Shown piece by piece: positions 12,781 through 24,753 of a stretch of DNA of 64,000 nucleotides. The position numbers and the translations under genes were made by a program. Each line of letters begins with the position of its first letter. The stretch's first letter is position 1. Source of the stretch: Carnegiea gigantea (lineage: Eukaryota > Streptophyta > Magnoliopsida > Caryophyllales > Cactaceae); the NCBI GenBank assembly GCA_029747015.1, contig JAKOGI010000107.1, forward strand, positions 441,606 to 505,605, read 5' to 3'. The notes under the pieces were generated by a model, which saw only the letters and a program-made list of their open reading frames with translations, was not told the DNA's origin and did no database searches.

Positions 12781-12851
<71 letters not shown>
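12781..12851. repeat. TA microsatellite
   Basis: An uninterrupted TA run of 71 bases (about 35 units) lies inside the CACTA relic. At the paralogous position in unit 2 (about 40890) there is only CATATC, so the run expanded after the duplication. Array length is prone to assembly and sequencing error. Confidence 0.95.
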
Positions 12852-12854
<3 letters not shown>

Positions 12855-13150
12855 AATTAATTTAATGTAAAATATCTACAAGACATTTAGACACAAGACC
12901 TTTAACCTTTAATTAAAAAGCAGTGACGCCTCTTAGCACGCAGTGTAAACTTCCTTTTCTTTTCTTCCTTTTTTCGTTCACAGCGTTAACAGGAGGCAAA
13001 CGTTTATAGTAACATGCACAAGACAAAGGTCAAACAAAGGATGAACAAATTAATAAATATTTCATTTACAACATATAGCAAAAATGATCCATAATATTGT
13101 ATTATAAAAGTGTACCACACAAATTTTTGGGCTCAAAATGGAGTCTTAAC

Positions 13151-13353
13151 AATCAACCCTCTACCATTGTAAATTGATAAAAAAACAGAGGAGAATACAC
13201 AGAAAAGTTGAACAAAAATAAATATAAAAACTTGGGCAAAATTATAAGTGTCTTGTTTGGGCTCAAAAGTTATATTATAATGTATTAAATCCTACAAAAT
13301 GATAGAATTGAATAGTGCAAGGATGTTGTAACTCATAAATTATGAAAAACAAT
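13151..13353. other. Duplicated spacer, unit 1, left of the gag-only array
   Basis: This matches 51195-51385 in unit 2 (shared phrases include AACAATCAACCCTC and GTGTCTTGTTTGGGCTCAAA). The match continues at 24754 on the far side of the LTR array, so this is the left half of a broken spacer. No gene was seen. Confidence 0.7.
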
Positions 13354-13358
13354 CCTAT
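13354..13358. repeat. Target site duplication CCTAT, left
   Basis: The five bases CCTAT sit immediately before the left LTR of the gag-only array and again immediately after the right LTR (24749-24753). The uninterrupted paralogous site in unit 2 (about 51378-51400) lacks the insert and aligns across the join with about three mismatches. Confidence 0.85.
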
Positions 13359-14271
13359 TGAAAACTCAAAGGCTCTTGAATCACCCTAGAGTAGGGTGAT
13401 TAGGGTGATGACCAATATTGTAAATTAATCAAATGCAAAAAAATAAACATGGACAAAACCTAAGAGCTTTTTAATGAGATTAGCTTTAACCAGGCTTAGT
13501 CTCCCACCTAGAGTTCCCAAACTGTAGGATTAACCCGAATTTTATTAAGAGGAATTATATAGCTCTAGAGTACACCCACCCTAAGTTTTAAGCTACAAGT
13601 TTACTCTTCAACAAGTCGTTGGTAGAGTTGACCCTTCAACTCTATAATCCCACCCTACTTACAACTTGAACAATACAATTTGAATAAATGTAAAGCAAGT
13701 TAAAACACAATGTACGCCAATGTATTGCTTGAGTGAGTAGTATGCCAATGAGTGCTTGCAATTCTTCTTTTCCTCAACTCTGATTCAGCTCTGTATTTAT
13801 AGCAGAAACTTGGAGGATTTGTTGGAAACTAGCCGTTAGACACGCCCTAGATTCTAGCATCAGTTCAATGCCTTAGACTACCGTTCAGTGTCCTTGAACT
13901 GTTGGCAATCTTCGTAACCAACGGCTAGAAGGCTAATTTTAGCTTGATTTGATATTCTTTCAATGGCTACTTCCATTTTTAGCTGATTGAGAATCTCTTT
14001 TAAATGATTTGCAATCTTTTCTATAATCAAGGTAAATATCAAGGATTTAAATCTTGAAAGTCAAATATTTACCACATAAGGATCCCTAATAATAAGAAAA
14101 CAACCATAACCAAAAAGGATATTATCAATCATAATTTTATCAATTATAATCAGCATTGTAACATCAAGATAATACTAATATAACATGATGAATAAGTCAA
14201 CTGATTAATCTCTTTTTGTGTTTTATCAAAGCATATTAAAAAACTCAATGTGAATTTTAAGAAAGTTAACA
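13359..14271 (-). repeat. LTR 1 of the array (outermost, 3' side)
   Basis: This 913-bp repeat starts TGTTAAC and ends TTTTCA on the minus strand. The purine tract lies directly beyond it at about 14272-14287. Near-identical copies lie at 16856-17768, 20351-21264 and 23849-24748. Confidence 0.85.
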
Positions 14272-15121
14272 ATCTCTCCCTTTTTGATGAAAGATAAAAC
14301 TCAATAAAAATAACATATCCATACAATTTTAAATGACACACCATGAAAAGTTTTTCAAATACTTCTCCTCCTTTTTATATTTCATCAAAAGGGTAGCATA
14401 AGAAGGAGAAAGAAAAACTGAAGCTTATAAAAAGTTATGGCAAACATATATAACTCCCCTTACTAAATCAATGTCATATAAAGATGCTCCCCCTTAATTC
14501 ATGGCGCTCATAAAAAAATATAGGGGATAAAATACTAATCATGAAATTAATCACATACGCTAATGCCCATTGACCTGAAAATCTCATAAATAACATAATA
14601 ATGTCATAAGTGATTAATATTAACAAAATTCTCCCCTTATCAAGAGTAAATTGAGGCTATCAAAAAATGATAAAGCGAAATAATTTTTCTTTTCTAGAAA
14701 CAAGTAATATAAGTATTAGGGATCATAATAAGTATGGACAAAAGCATTAAGATCATATGTGCATAATAACATGTCATAATAGTGTAAGATAAATTGGAAT
14801 ATTAATCATGCTCACATTCCAAGGATAATAAAGCAAATTAAAAAAAATTTTGAAATCAAAATACCACAAATAGGAAGTAGATTATGCAAAGTAACACCGT
14901 CTTATGTTTAGCAAGAATCCAAATATTATCACTATTTGAAGATGTTGACATAAAAGTTCAAGCCTTTGAATTGGTCATATTAAAGATACCATGTTTCTGC
15001 CTGCAGTTCAAGACCTTGGGCTACCGTTCAAGGCCTTGAATTTCTTGATAGTAATAAATTTCTCATTGCCTTGACCTACAAGAACTTAGAAACATAATTA
15101 GTACATAGAGAGGGTTTTCCC
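14272..15121 (-). other. Non-coding 3' part of array repeat 1
   Basis: No coding frame is supported between the gag end and the purine tract. The same tract recurs in the other two repeats (17769-18619 and 21265-22115) with scattered substitutions. In autonomous relatives this position would hold pol, and nothing like pol remains in any of the three. Confidence 0.6.
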
Positions 15122-16797
15122 TCAATTCACATTGTTTGGTCTTGCGCCTTTTGGTACCCAAATTTGAACTAACCTAAGGCTAGATTTTCTAAAAGGGCAT
15201 GAATAAGACTTATGACCATTCTTTAGGCAGTAATTGCATTAAATATAAGATTTGTTTTGGACCGTTGATTGAACGAAGAAGTTGTTATAGACCTTGTTTT
15301 TATTAATGACATTATACCCAATTCCTTCTTTATTGAATGACATCCTTTGAGAGCCAAACAATTTGTCCAAATTTTCTTGTCCTTTTGAAAACTTTAAAAC
15401 CAAATTTTCACAACCTTCACATTTATATTGAACTTCTTGCTTCTTTGTTTCAAGAGTACCAATCTCCATATGAAGTTCATCATTTGATTTTTGTAAAGCC
15501 TCTTTTTCAAATGATAAGTTTCGAATGACTTTCTTTAAAGAGCATATTTTGGACAAATATTTTTGCACACATTCAATGCAATTAACCAAGGCTTGAGCTA
15601 ATACATCTTTAGAATATTCCAGAAATTCAGAATATTCTACCTCATCCAAGCTTTCATACTTGGTTTCTTCTTCTTGGATTTGACCTTCATTCACCATGAA
15701 GCAAAAATTCGACGCTCGTTCATCTTCATTCTTGCTATCACTTGAGTCGCTATCACTCCATGCAGCTACCATCGCTCTCTTGAATTCTTGCTTGACCTTT
15801 TCCTTCTGTTTTTCTGCTTTCTTATGTAAGATTGGACAATCCTTTGCAATATGTCCTGGTAAACCACAACCAAAACAAGGGCCCATATTAGATTCATTTT
15901 TGTTATTATTAGAAATTTTTGTACCTTTTGTGAATTTCTCATTCTTCTTTGATGAAGATCCCTTTTTATAAAACCTTTTGTGGTCAAATCTTTTTGACTT
16001 GAGCATTTTCTTCAATCCTCTAGCAATCATTGCCATAGAATCTTCACCTTCTTTGCTTGACTCACCTTCAAAAGACAGGAGGTCTTCATTTGCAGTTTTG
16101 AATGCTACTCCTTTATTTGTTTGAACTAGTTCTTCATCTTCTTTAAGATGAATTTCATATGTCATAAGCTTCCCAAGAAAATCATCTAGAATCAAGGTGT
16201 TCAGATTTTGAGCCTCTTCGATTGCGGTGACCTTAGGACCCCATTTGTTCTTAGGAAGACATCAAAGAATTTTCCTGACCATCTCCTCATTTGTATAGGA
16301 CTTGCCGAGGGACTTAAGGTTGCTGGTTATATCAGTGAAGCATGTAAGCATTTCTTTGATAGACTCCTCTAGTTGCATTTTGAATAACTCGTATTGGTGA
16401 ACGAGCATGTTGATTTTTGTTTCTTTCGCTTGATTCGTTCCTTCGTATGTCATAACCAGTTTGTCCTAAATTTGCTTAGCTGTTTCACAAGAGCAAATAT
16501 GGTTACATTCATTGCCATAAGACCACAATATAAAATGTTCATAGCTATAAAGTTCTTAGAGAGTTGTGCAAAGTCCTCCTGTGTCCATTATGCTTCGGTT
16601 TTCGGCTGACTTTTTCCATCAACGGTTGTCATTGGAACATATGGTCCCTTGGTTACAATGTTCCACAACTCATAGCTTTCTGTTTTGATAAAGATCAACA
16701 TAAAGTTTTTCTAATAAGAAAAGTTAGTGCCAATAAAAAATGTTGGTCTAGTGGTAGAGTAACCTTGATCATAATAGCCTTCCATGGCGGTGGACAT
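15122..16797 (-). pseudogene. Gag-like protein, array repeat 1
   Basis: The frame would start at ATG 16795-16797 and end at TGA 15122-15124. The first half is a copia-type Gag core (FRGINF-, W-IV-, KINMLVHQYELFKMQ- and LPKNKWGPK-like stretches, best seen in repeat 3). A lysine-rich region and a CCHC knuckle (CFGCGLPGHIAKDC, about 15840-15885) follow, then an acidic and coiled-coil region. A second knuckle (CNYC...H...C, just before 15200) and a VPKGA-like end complete it. A lysine codon changed to TAA at 15239-15241 removes the second knuckle. A break near 16200-16260 separates the 318-residue C-terminal open frame from the N-terminal part. Gag proteins form the particle and bind RNA. Confidence 0.7.
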
Positions 16798-16840
16798 GAT
16801 TGTTTCCCACTTGACGGTGAGGTTAAAGTACAATGGGTTA

Positions 16841-16853
16841 GGCTCTGATGCCA
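16841..16853 (-). other. Primer binding site, initiator tRNA-Met, array repeat 1
   Basis: The minus strand reads TGGCATCAGAGCC two bases after the LTR end, matching the 3' end of plant initiator tRNA-Met with one mismatch. Equivalent sites are at 20336-20348 (exact TGGTATCAGAGCC) and 23834-23846 (one mismatch). Confidence 0.85.
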
Positions 16854-16855
16854 AT

Positions 16856-17768
16856 TGAAAACTCAAAGGCTATTGAATTATTCTAGAGCATGGTGAATAG
16901 GGTGATGATCAATATCGTAAATTAATCAAATGCAAAAAAAGAAACGTGGACAAAACCTAAGAACTTTTTAACGAAGTTAGCCTCAACCAGGCTTAGTCCC
17001 CCACCTAGAGTTCCTTAACTTTAGGACTAACCTGAATTTTATTAGGAAGGATTACACAACTCTAGAGTACACCTATTCTAAGTTCTAAGATACAAGTTGA
17101 CCCTTTACCAAGTTATTGGTAGAGTTGATCCTTCAACTCTATAATCCCACCCTACTTACAACTTGAACAATACAACTTGAATAAATGCAAAGCAAGTTAA
17201 AGCACAATGTATGCCAATGTATTGCTTGAGTGAGCAGTATGCCAATGAGTGCTTGCCATTCTTCTTTTCCTTAGCTCTGATTCAGCTCTGTATTTATAGT
17301 AGAAACTTGGAGGATTTGTTGGAAACTAGCTGTTAGAGACACCTTGAATTCCAGCTTCAGTTCAATGCCTTGGAATGCAGTACAATGCCCTTGAAATATT
17401 GGCAATCTCAGCAACCAACAGCTTGAAGGCTAATTTTGGCCTGATTTGAGATTCTTTCAACAGCTACTTCTATTTTTAGCTGATTACGAATCTCTTTGAG
17501 ATGATTTCCAACCCTTTCCATAATCAAGGCAAATATTAAGGATTTAAATCTTGAAAGTCAAATATTTACCCCATAACAATCCCTAATAATAAGGAAACAA
17601 CCATAACCAAAAAGGATCTTATGAATCATAATTTTATAAATTATAATCAGCATTGTAATCTCAGGATAATACAAATATAACATGATGAATAAGTCAATTG
17701 ATTAATTTCTTTTTGTCTTTCATCAAGACGTATTAAAAAACTCAATGTGAGCTTTAAAAAAGCTAATA
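16856..17768 (-). repeat. LTR 2 of the array
   Basis: This 913-bp internal LTR is shared by two adjacent repeats. It serves as the 5' LTR of repeat 1 and the 3' LTR of repeat 2, with a primer site on one side and a purine tract (about 17769-17784) on the other. There is no target duplication at its edges. Confidence 0.85.
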
Positions 17769-18619
17769 ATCTCTCCCTTTTTGATGAAAGACGAAACCCA
17801 ATAAAAATAACATATCCATACAATTTTAAATGACACGTCATGAAACGTTTTCCAAATACTTCTCCCCCTTTTTGTATTTCATCAAAAGAGTAGCACAAGA
17901 AGGAGAAAGAAAAATTGAAGCTTATAAAAAATTATAGCAAACACGTATAACGCTCGCTTAATAAATCAATGTCATATAAAGATTCTCTCCCTCAATCCAT
18001 GGCACTCATAAAAAATATATAGGGGTTACAATTCTAACTATGAAATTAGTCACATACGGTAATGCTCATTGACTTGAAATTCTCATAAATAACATAATGA
18101 TGCAATAAGTGATTAACATTAACAAAATTCTCCCCTTATCAAGAGTAAATCGAAGCTATCAAAAAATGATCAAGTGATATAATTTTTCTTTTCTAGAAAC
18201 AAGCAATATAAGTATTAGGGATCATAATAATTATGGACAAAAGTATTGGGATCATATGTGCACAATAACATGTCATAATAGTATAAGATATATTGGAATA
18301 TTAATCATGCTCACATTCCAAGGATAATAAAGCAAATTAAAAAAAATTTTGAAATCAAAATGCCACAAATAGGAAGTATATCATGCAAAGTAACATCGTC
18401 TTATGTTTAGCAAGAATCCAAATATTATCACTATTTGAAGATGTTGACATAAAAATTCAAGCCTTTGAATTAGTCATATTAAAGATACACAGTTTTTGCC
18501 TGCAGTTCAAGGCCTTGGACTGTCATTGAAGGCCTTGAATTTCTTGACAGTAATGAATTCTTATTGGCTTGACCTGCAAGAACTTAGGAACATAATTAGT
18601 ACACAGACAGGGTTTTCTC

Positions 18620-20295
18620 TCAATTCACATTGGACGGTCTTGCGCCTTTTGGTACCCAAATTTGAACTAACCTAGGGCTAGATTTTCTAAAAGGGCATGA
18701 ATAAGACATATGACTATTCTTTAGGCAGTAATTGCATTTAATATGAGATTTGTTTTGGGTCGTCAATTGAACAAAGAAGTTCTTATAGACCTTGTTTTTA
18801 TTAAAGATATTATATCTAACTCCTTCTTTATTAAATGACATCCTTTGAGAGCCTAATAATTTGTCCAAATTTTCCTGTCCCTTTAAAAACTTTAAAACCA
18901 ATTTTTCACAACCTTCACATTTAGATTGAACTTCTTGCTTCTTTGTTTGAAGAGTACCAATCTTCATGTGAAGTTCATCATTTGATTTTTGTAAAGCCTC
19001 TTTTTCGAATAATTAGTTTCGAATGACTTTGTTTAAAGACCTTATTGGACAAATATTTTTGGCCAAATTCAATGCAATTAACCAAGGCTTGGGCTAATTC
19101 ATCTTTAGAATATTCAAGAAGTTTAGAATAATCTACCTCATCTGAGCTTTCATACTCGTTTCTTCTTCCTGGATTTGACCTTCATTCACCATGAAGCAAA
19201 AATTCGTCACTCGTTCTTCTTCATTCTCACTATCACTTGAGTCGCTATCGCTTCATGCAACTATCATCGCTCTCGTGAATTCTTGCTCGGCGTTTTCGTT
19301 CTGTTTTTCTGCTTTCGTTTGTAAAATTGGACAATCTTTTGCAATATACCCTGGTAAACCACAATCAAAGCAAGGATCCATATTGGATTCAATTTTATTA
19401 TTATTAGAAATTTTTGTACCTTTTGTGAATTTCTCATTCTTCTTTGATGAATATCCCTTTTTATAAAACTTTTGGGGGTCAAATCTTTTTGACTTGAGCA
19501 TTTTCTTCAATCCTCTAGCAATCATTGTCGTAGAATCTTCATCTTCTTCGCTTGACTCGTCTTCCAAGGACAGAAGGTCTTCATTTGCAGTTTTGAATGC
19601 TACTTCTTTATTTGTCTAAACTACTTCTTCATCTTGTTTAAGATGAATTTCATGAGTTATACACTTCCCAATCAAATCATCCAGAGCCAAGGTCCTAAGA
19701 TTTTGAGCCTCTGCGATTGCGGTGACCTTAGCACCCCATTTGTTCTTAGGAAGACATTGAAAAATTTTCCTGACCATCTCCTCATTTGTATAGGACTTGC
19801 CGAGGGACTTAAGATTGTTGGTTATATCAGTGAAGCGTGCAAACATTTCTTTGATAGACTCCTCCAGTTACATGTGAATAATTTGTATTGGTGAATGAGC
19901 ATGGTGATCTTTGTTTCTTTCACTTGACTCGTTCATTCGTATGTCACAATCAGTTTGTCCAAAATTTGCTTAGCTGTTTCATAAGAACAAATACGGATAT
20001 GTTCATTGGCATCAAGACCACAATATAAAAAGTTCATAGCTTTAAAGTTCTTAGAGGGTTTTGCAAAGTCCTCCTGTGTATATTGTCCCTCGATTTTCGA
20101 CAGACTTTTTCCATCAACAGTTGTCATTGGAACATATGGTCCCTTGGTTACAATGTTCTACAGCTCATAGCCTTCAGTTTTGATAAACATATGCATCAAG
20201 TTTTTCTAATAAGAAAAGTTAGTGCCTCTAAAAAACGACGGTCTAGTCGTAGAGCGACCTTGACCATAATAGCCTTCTATGGCTGTGGCCAAGAT
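18620..20295 (-). pseudogene. Gag-like protein, array repeat 2
   Basis: This has the same layout as repeat 1, but the start codon is lost: where repeats 1 and 3 have ATG, this copy reads TTG (about 20292). Open fragments are 20127-19933, 19846-19616, 19567-19253 and 18967-18620. The 19567 fragment holds the first CCHC knuckle as CFDCGLPGYIAKDC, with the histidine replaced by tyrosine, so zinc binding would be lost. The second knuckle (CNYC to C, about 18700-18740) is intact, and the frame ends after an SNVN-type tail. Confidence 0.65.
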
Positions 20296-20350
20296 CGTTT
20301 CCCACTTGATGGTGAGGTCAAAGTATAGTGGGTTAGGCTCTGATACCAAT

Positions 20351-21264
20351 TGGAAACTCAAAGGCTATTGAATCACCCTAGAGTGGGGTGAATAAAGTGA
20401 TGATCAATATTGCAAATTAATCAAATGCAAAAAAAATAAACATGGACGAAACCCAAGAACGTTTTAATGAGGTTAGCCTCAACCAGACTTAGTCCCCCAG
20501 CTAAAGTTCTTTAACTCTAGGATTAACCCGAATTTTATTAGGAAGGACTACACAACTCTAGAGTACACCTATTCTAAGTTCCAAGCTACAAATTGACCCT
20601 TTAACAAGTTGTTGGTAGAGTTAACCCTTCAACTCTGTAATCCCACCCTACTTACAACTTGGACAATACAACTTGAATAAATGTAAAGCAAGTTAAAGCG
20701 CAATGTATGCCAATGTATTTCTTGAGTGAGCAGTATGCCAATGAGTGCATGCAATTCTTCTTTTCCTCGGCTCTAATTCAGCTCTGTATTTATAGTAGAA
20801 ACTTGGAGAATTTGTTGGAAACTAGCCGTTAGACACACCTTGGATTCCAGCTTTAGTTTAATGCCTTGAACTGCAGTTCAGTGTCTTTAAAATGTTGGCA
20901 ATATCAGTAACCAATGGCTAGAAGGCTAATTTTGGCTTGATTTGAGATTCTTTCAAGGACTACTTCCATTTTTAGCTGATTGAGAATCTCTTTGAGATGA
21001 TTTGCAACCCTTTCCATAACCAAGGTATTTATCAAGAATTTAAATCTTGAAAGTCAAATATTTACCACATAAGGATCCCTAATAATAAGGAAACAACTAT
21101 AACCAAAAAGGATATTATCAATTATAATTTTATCAATTATAATCAGCATTGTAATCTCAAGACAATATAAATATAACATGATGAATAAGTCAATTGATTA
21201 ATCTCTTTTTGTCTTTCGTCAAAACATATTAAAAAACTCAATGTGAGCTTTAAGAAAGTTAACA
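20351..21264 (-). repeat. LTR 3 of the array
   Basis: This 914-bp internal LTR has its primer site at 20336-20348 and its purine tract at about 21265-21280. There is no local target duplication. Confidence 0.85.
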
Positions 21265-22115
21265 ATCTCTCCGTTTTTGATGAAAGAGAAAACCCAATAA
21301 AAATAACTTATCCATACAATTTTGAATGACACATCATTAAAAGTTTTCCAAATACTTCTCCCCCTTTTTGTATTTCATCAAAAGAGCAGCACAGGAAGGA
21401 GAAAGAAAAGTTGAAACTTATAGAAAATTATGGCAAACACATATAACTATTCCTTTATGAATCAACCTCATATAATGATGCTCCCCCTTAATCCATGGCA
21501 CTCATAAAAAAATATATAGGGGGTAAAATACTAACCATGAAATTAATCACATACGCTAATGCTCATTGACTTGAAATTCTCATAAACAACATAATGATGT
21601 AATAAGTGATTAACAATAACAAAATTCTCCCCTTATCAAGAGTAAATCGAGGCTATCAAAAAATGATCAAGTGATATAATTTTTCTTTTCTAGAAACAAG
21701 CAATATAAGTATTAGGGATCATAATAATTATGGACAAAAGTATTGAGATCATATGTATATAATAACATGTCATAATAGTATAAGATATATTAGAATATTA
21801 ATCATGCTCACATTCCAAGGACAATAAAGCAAATTAAAAAAATTTTGAAATCAAAATGCCATAAATAGGAAGTAGATCATGCAGAGTAACATCGTCTTAT
21901 GTTTAGCAAGAATCCAAATATTATCACTATTTAAAGATGTTGACATAAAAATTCAAGTCTTTGAATTGGTTATATTAAAGATACCAGGATTTTGCCTACA
22001 GTTTAAGGCTTTGGATTGTCGTTGAAGGCCTTGAATTTCTTGACAGTAACGAATTCTCATTGGCTTAACCTGCAAGAACTTAGGAACATAATTAGTACAT
22101 AGACAGGGTTTTCCC

Positions 22116-23790
22116 TCAATTCACATTGGGCAGTCTTGCGCCTTTGGGTACCCAAATTTGAACTAACCTAGGGCTAGATTTTCTAAAAGGGCATGAATAA
22201 GACATATGACTATTTTTTAGGCAGTAATTGCATTTAATATGAGATTTTTTTTGGGTCGTCAATTGAATGAAGAAGTTCTTATAGACCTTGTTTTTATTAA
22301 AGCTATTATAACCAATTCCTTCTTTATTGAATGACCTCTTTTGAGAGCCTAAGAATTTGTCCAAATTTTCCCGTCCCTTTGAAAACTTTAAACCAATTTT
22401 TCACAACCTTCACATTTAGATTGAACTTCTTGCTTCTTTGTTTCAAGAGTACTAATCTTCATATAAAGTTCATTATTTGATTTTTGTAAAGCCTCTTTTT
22501 CAAATGATAAGCTTTGAATGACTTTCTTTAAAGACCTTATTTTGGACAAATGTTTTTGCTCACATTCAATGCAATTAACTGAGGCTTGGGCTACTTCATC
22601 TTTAGAATATTCAAGAAATTCAGAATAATCTACCTCATCCGAGCTTTCATACCCGGTTTCTTCTTCTTGGATTTGACCTTCATTCACCATGAAGCAAAAA
22701 TTCATCGCTTGTTCTTATTCATTCTCGCTATCACTTGAGTCGCTATCGCTCCATGCAGCTATCATCGCTCTCTTGAATTCTTGCTTGGCCTTTTCCTTCC
22801 GTTTTCTTGCTTTCTTTTGTAAGATTGGACAATCCTTTGCAATATACCTTGGTAAACCACAAGCAAAACAAGGACCCATATTAGATTCAATTTTATTATT
22901 GTTAGAAATTTTTGTACCTTCTGTGAATTTCTCATTCTTATTTGATGAAGATCCCTTTCTATAAAACTTTTGGGGTCAAATCTTTTTAATTTGAGCATTT
23001 TCTTCAATCCTCTGGCAGTTATTGCCATAGAATCTTCATCTTCTTCGCCTGACTTGTCTTCTAAAGACAGGATGTCTTCATTTACAGTTTTGAATGCTAC
23101 TCCTTTATTTGTCTGAACTACTTCTTCATCTTCTTTAAGATGAATTTCATGTGTCATAAGCTTCCCAAGCAAATCATCCAGAGCCAAGGTCTTGAGATTT
23201 TGAGCCTCTTCGATTGCGGTGAATTTAGGACCCCACTTGTTCTTAGGAAGACATCGAAGAATTTTTCTGACCATCTTCTCATTTGTATAGGACTTGCTGA
23301 GGGGCTTAAAGTTGCTGGTTATATCAGTGAAGCGTGTAAACTTTTCTTTGATTGACTCCTCCGGTTGCATTTTGAATAACTCGTATTGGTGAACGAGCAT
23401 GTTGATCTTTGTTTCTTTCACTTGACTCATTCCTTCGTATGTCACAATCAGTTTGTCCCAAATTTGCTTATCTTTTTCACAAGAAAAAATACGGTTATAT
23501 TCATTGGCATCAAGACCACAGTATAAAATGTTCATAGCTTTAAAGTTCTTAGAGAGTTTCGCAAAGTCCTCCTGTGTATATTGTTCCTCGGTTTTCAACT
23601 GACTTTTTCCATCGACGGTTGTCGTTGGAACATACGGTTCCTTGGTTACAATGTTCCACAAGTCATAGTCTTCAGTTTTGATAAAGACTTGCATCAAGTT
23701 TTTCGAATAAGAAAAGTTAATGCCTCTAAATAATGGTGGTCTAGTAGTAGAGTGAATTTGATCATAATAGCTTTCTCCGGTGGTGGCCAT
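22116..23790 (-). pseudogene. Gag-like protein, array repeat 3
   Basis: This is the best-preserved N-terminal half. The ATG at 23790 opens about 270 residues of copia-type Gag core. An upstream extension of this frame to 23859 starts at TTG and runs across the primer site, so it is not used. A one-base deletion near 22970 shifts the frame just before the first knuckle. A stop near 22710 and a one-base deletion near 22388 follow. The C-terminal fragment 22364-22116 holds the second CCHC knuckle and the VPKGA-like end. No copy in the array is intact. Confidence 0.7.
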
Positions 23791-23848
23791 GAGCGTTTCC
23801 CACTTGACGGTGAGGTCAAAGTATAGTGGGTTAGGTTCTGATACCAAT

Positions 23849-24748
23849 TGAAAACTCAAAGGCTATTGAATCACCCTAGAGCGGGGTGAATAGAGTGATG
23901 ATCAATATTGCAAATTAATCAAATATAAAAAATTTAACGCGGATAAAATCCAAGAACTTTTTAACAAGGTTAGCCTCAACCAGACTTAGTCCCCCGCCTA
24001 GAGTTCCCTAACTCTAGGATTAACCTGAATTTTATTATGAAGAATTACACAACTCTGGTATACACCTACTCCAAGTTCCAAGATACAAGTTGACCTTTCA
24101 ACAAGTCATTGGTGGAGTTGACCCTTCAACTCTATAATCCCATCCTACTGACAACTTTAATAATACAACTTGAATAAATGTAAAGCAAGTTAAAGCACAA
24201 TGTATGCAAATGTATTGCTTGAGTCAGTAGTATGCCAATGAGTGCTTGCAATTCTTCTTTTCCTCAGCTCTGATTCAGCTCTGTGTTTATAGTAGAAACT
24301 TGGAAGATCTGTTGGAAACTAGCCGTTAGACACACCCCGGATACCAGCTTCAGTTCAGTGCCTTGGACTGCAGTTCAGTGTCCTTGAAATGTTGGCAATC
24401 TCACCAACCAACGGCTAGAAGGCTAATTTTGGCTTGATTTGAGATTCTTTCAATGGCTACTTTCATTTTTAGCTGATTGAGAATCTCTTTGAGATGATTT
24501 GCAACCCTTTTCATAATCAAGGCAAATATTAAGGATTTAAATCTTGTGCCACATAAGGATCCCTAACAATAAGGAAACAACCATAACCAAAAAGGATGTT
24601 ATCAATCATAATTTTATCAATTATAATCAACATTGTAATCTCAAGATAATACAAATATAACATGATGAATAAGTCAATTAATTAATCTCTTTTCGTCTTT
24701 TATCAAAACATGTTAAAAAACTCAATGTGAGGTTTAAGAAAACTAACG
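23849..24748 (-). repeat. LTR 4 of the array (outermost, 5' side)
   Basis: This 900-bp LTR has its primer site just downstream (23834-23846). Its outer end reads CGTTAG instead of the TGTTAAC of LTRs 1 and 3. It is followed by the CCTAT target duplication at 24749-24753. Confidence 0.85.
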
Positions 24749-24753
24749 CCTAT

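Larger units (their letters stand above)
7890..13150 (-). mobile_element. CACTA (En/Spm, TNP2-type) transposon relic, unit 1
   Basis: The stretch aligns by eye, nearly end to end, with 36710-41165 (unit 2), and part of it with 62870-64000 (unit 3). On the minus strand it carries degenerate TNP2-type segments in the known order: transposase core, DUF4218, DUF4216. No CACTA terminal repeat or 3-bp target duplication was recognised, so the true ends are unknown. Relative to unit 2 it has extra sequence at about 8045-8245 and 8305-8565 and a long TA run at 12781-12851. Confidence 0.65.
13359..24748 (-). mobile_element. Tandem array of a gag-only LTR retrotransposon (4 LTRs, 3 internal regions)
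   Basis: Four LTRs of 900-914 bp alternate with three internal regions of about 2.58 kb, all on the minus strand, and one 5-bp duplication (CCTAT) flanks the whole. Each internal region has an initiator-tRNA-Met primer site two bases from the LTR, a gag-like reading frame with two CCHC zinc knuckles, about 850 bp of non-coding sequence, and a purine tract (AAAAAGGGAGAGAT) touching the next LTR. No protease, integrase, reverse transcriptase or RNase H is present in any repeat, so the family is non-autonomous, like the TR-GAG elements described in plants. A single target duplication suggests one insertion followed by unequal recombination, or insertion of a multimer. Outer LTR edges read TG-CA on the minus strand, except that the 24748 end has CG instead of TG. 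Confidence 0.85.

Noticed and set aside
12960..13150. CACTA terminal repeat and 3-bp duplication at the unit 1 element edge
   Set aside because: No CACTACAA-type end could be found at either side of the relics. The ends are left undefined.
15337..16848. Plus-strand open frames over the gag region, and similar ones at 19191-20328 and 22689-23355
   Set aside because: They are shadows of the minus-strand gag frames, whose knuckles, order and primer site fix the coding strand.
23791..23859. Upstream extension of the gag frame in repeat 3
   Set aside because: It begins at TTG, not ATG, and runs through the tRNA primer site. The ATG at 23790 fits repeats 1 and 3.
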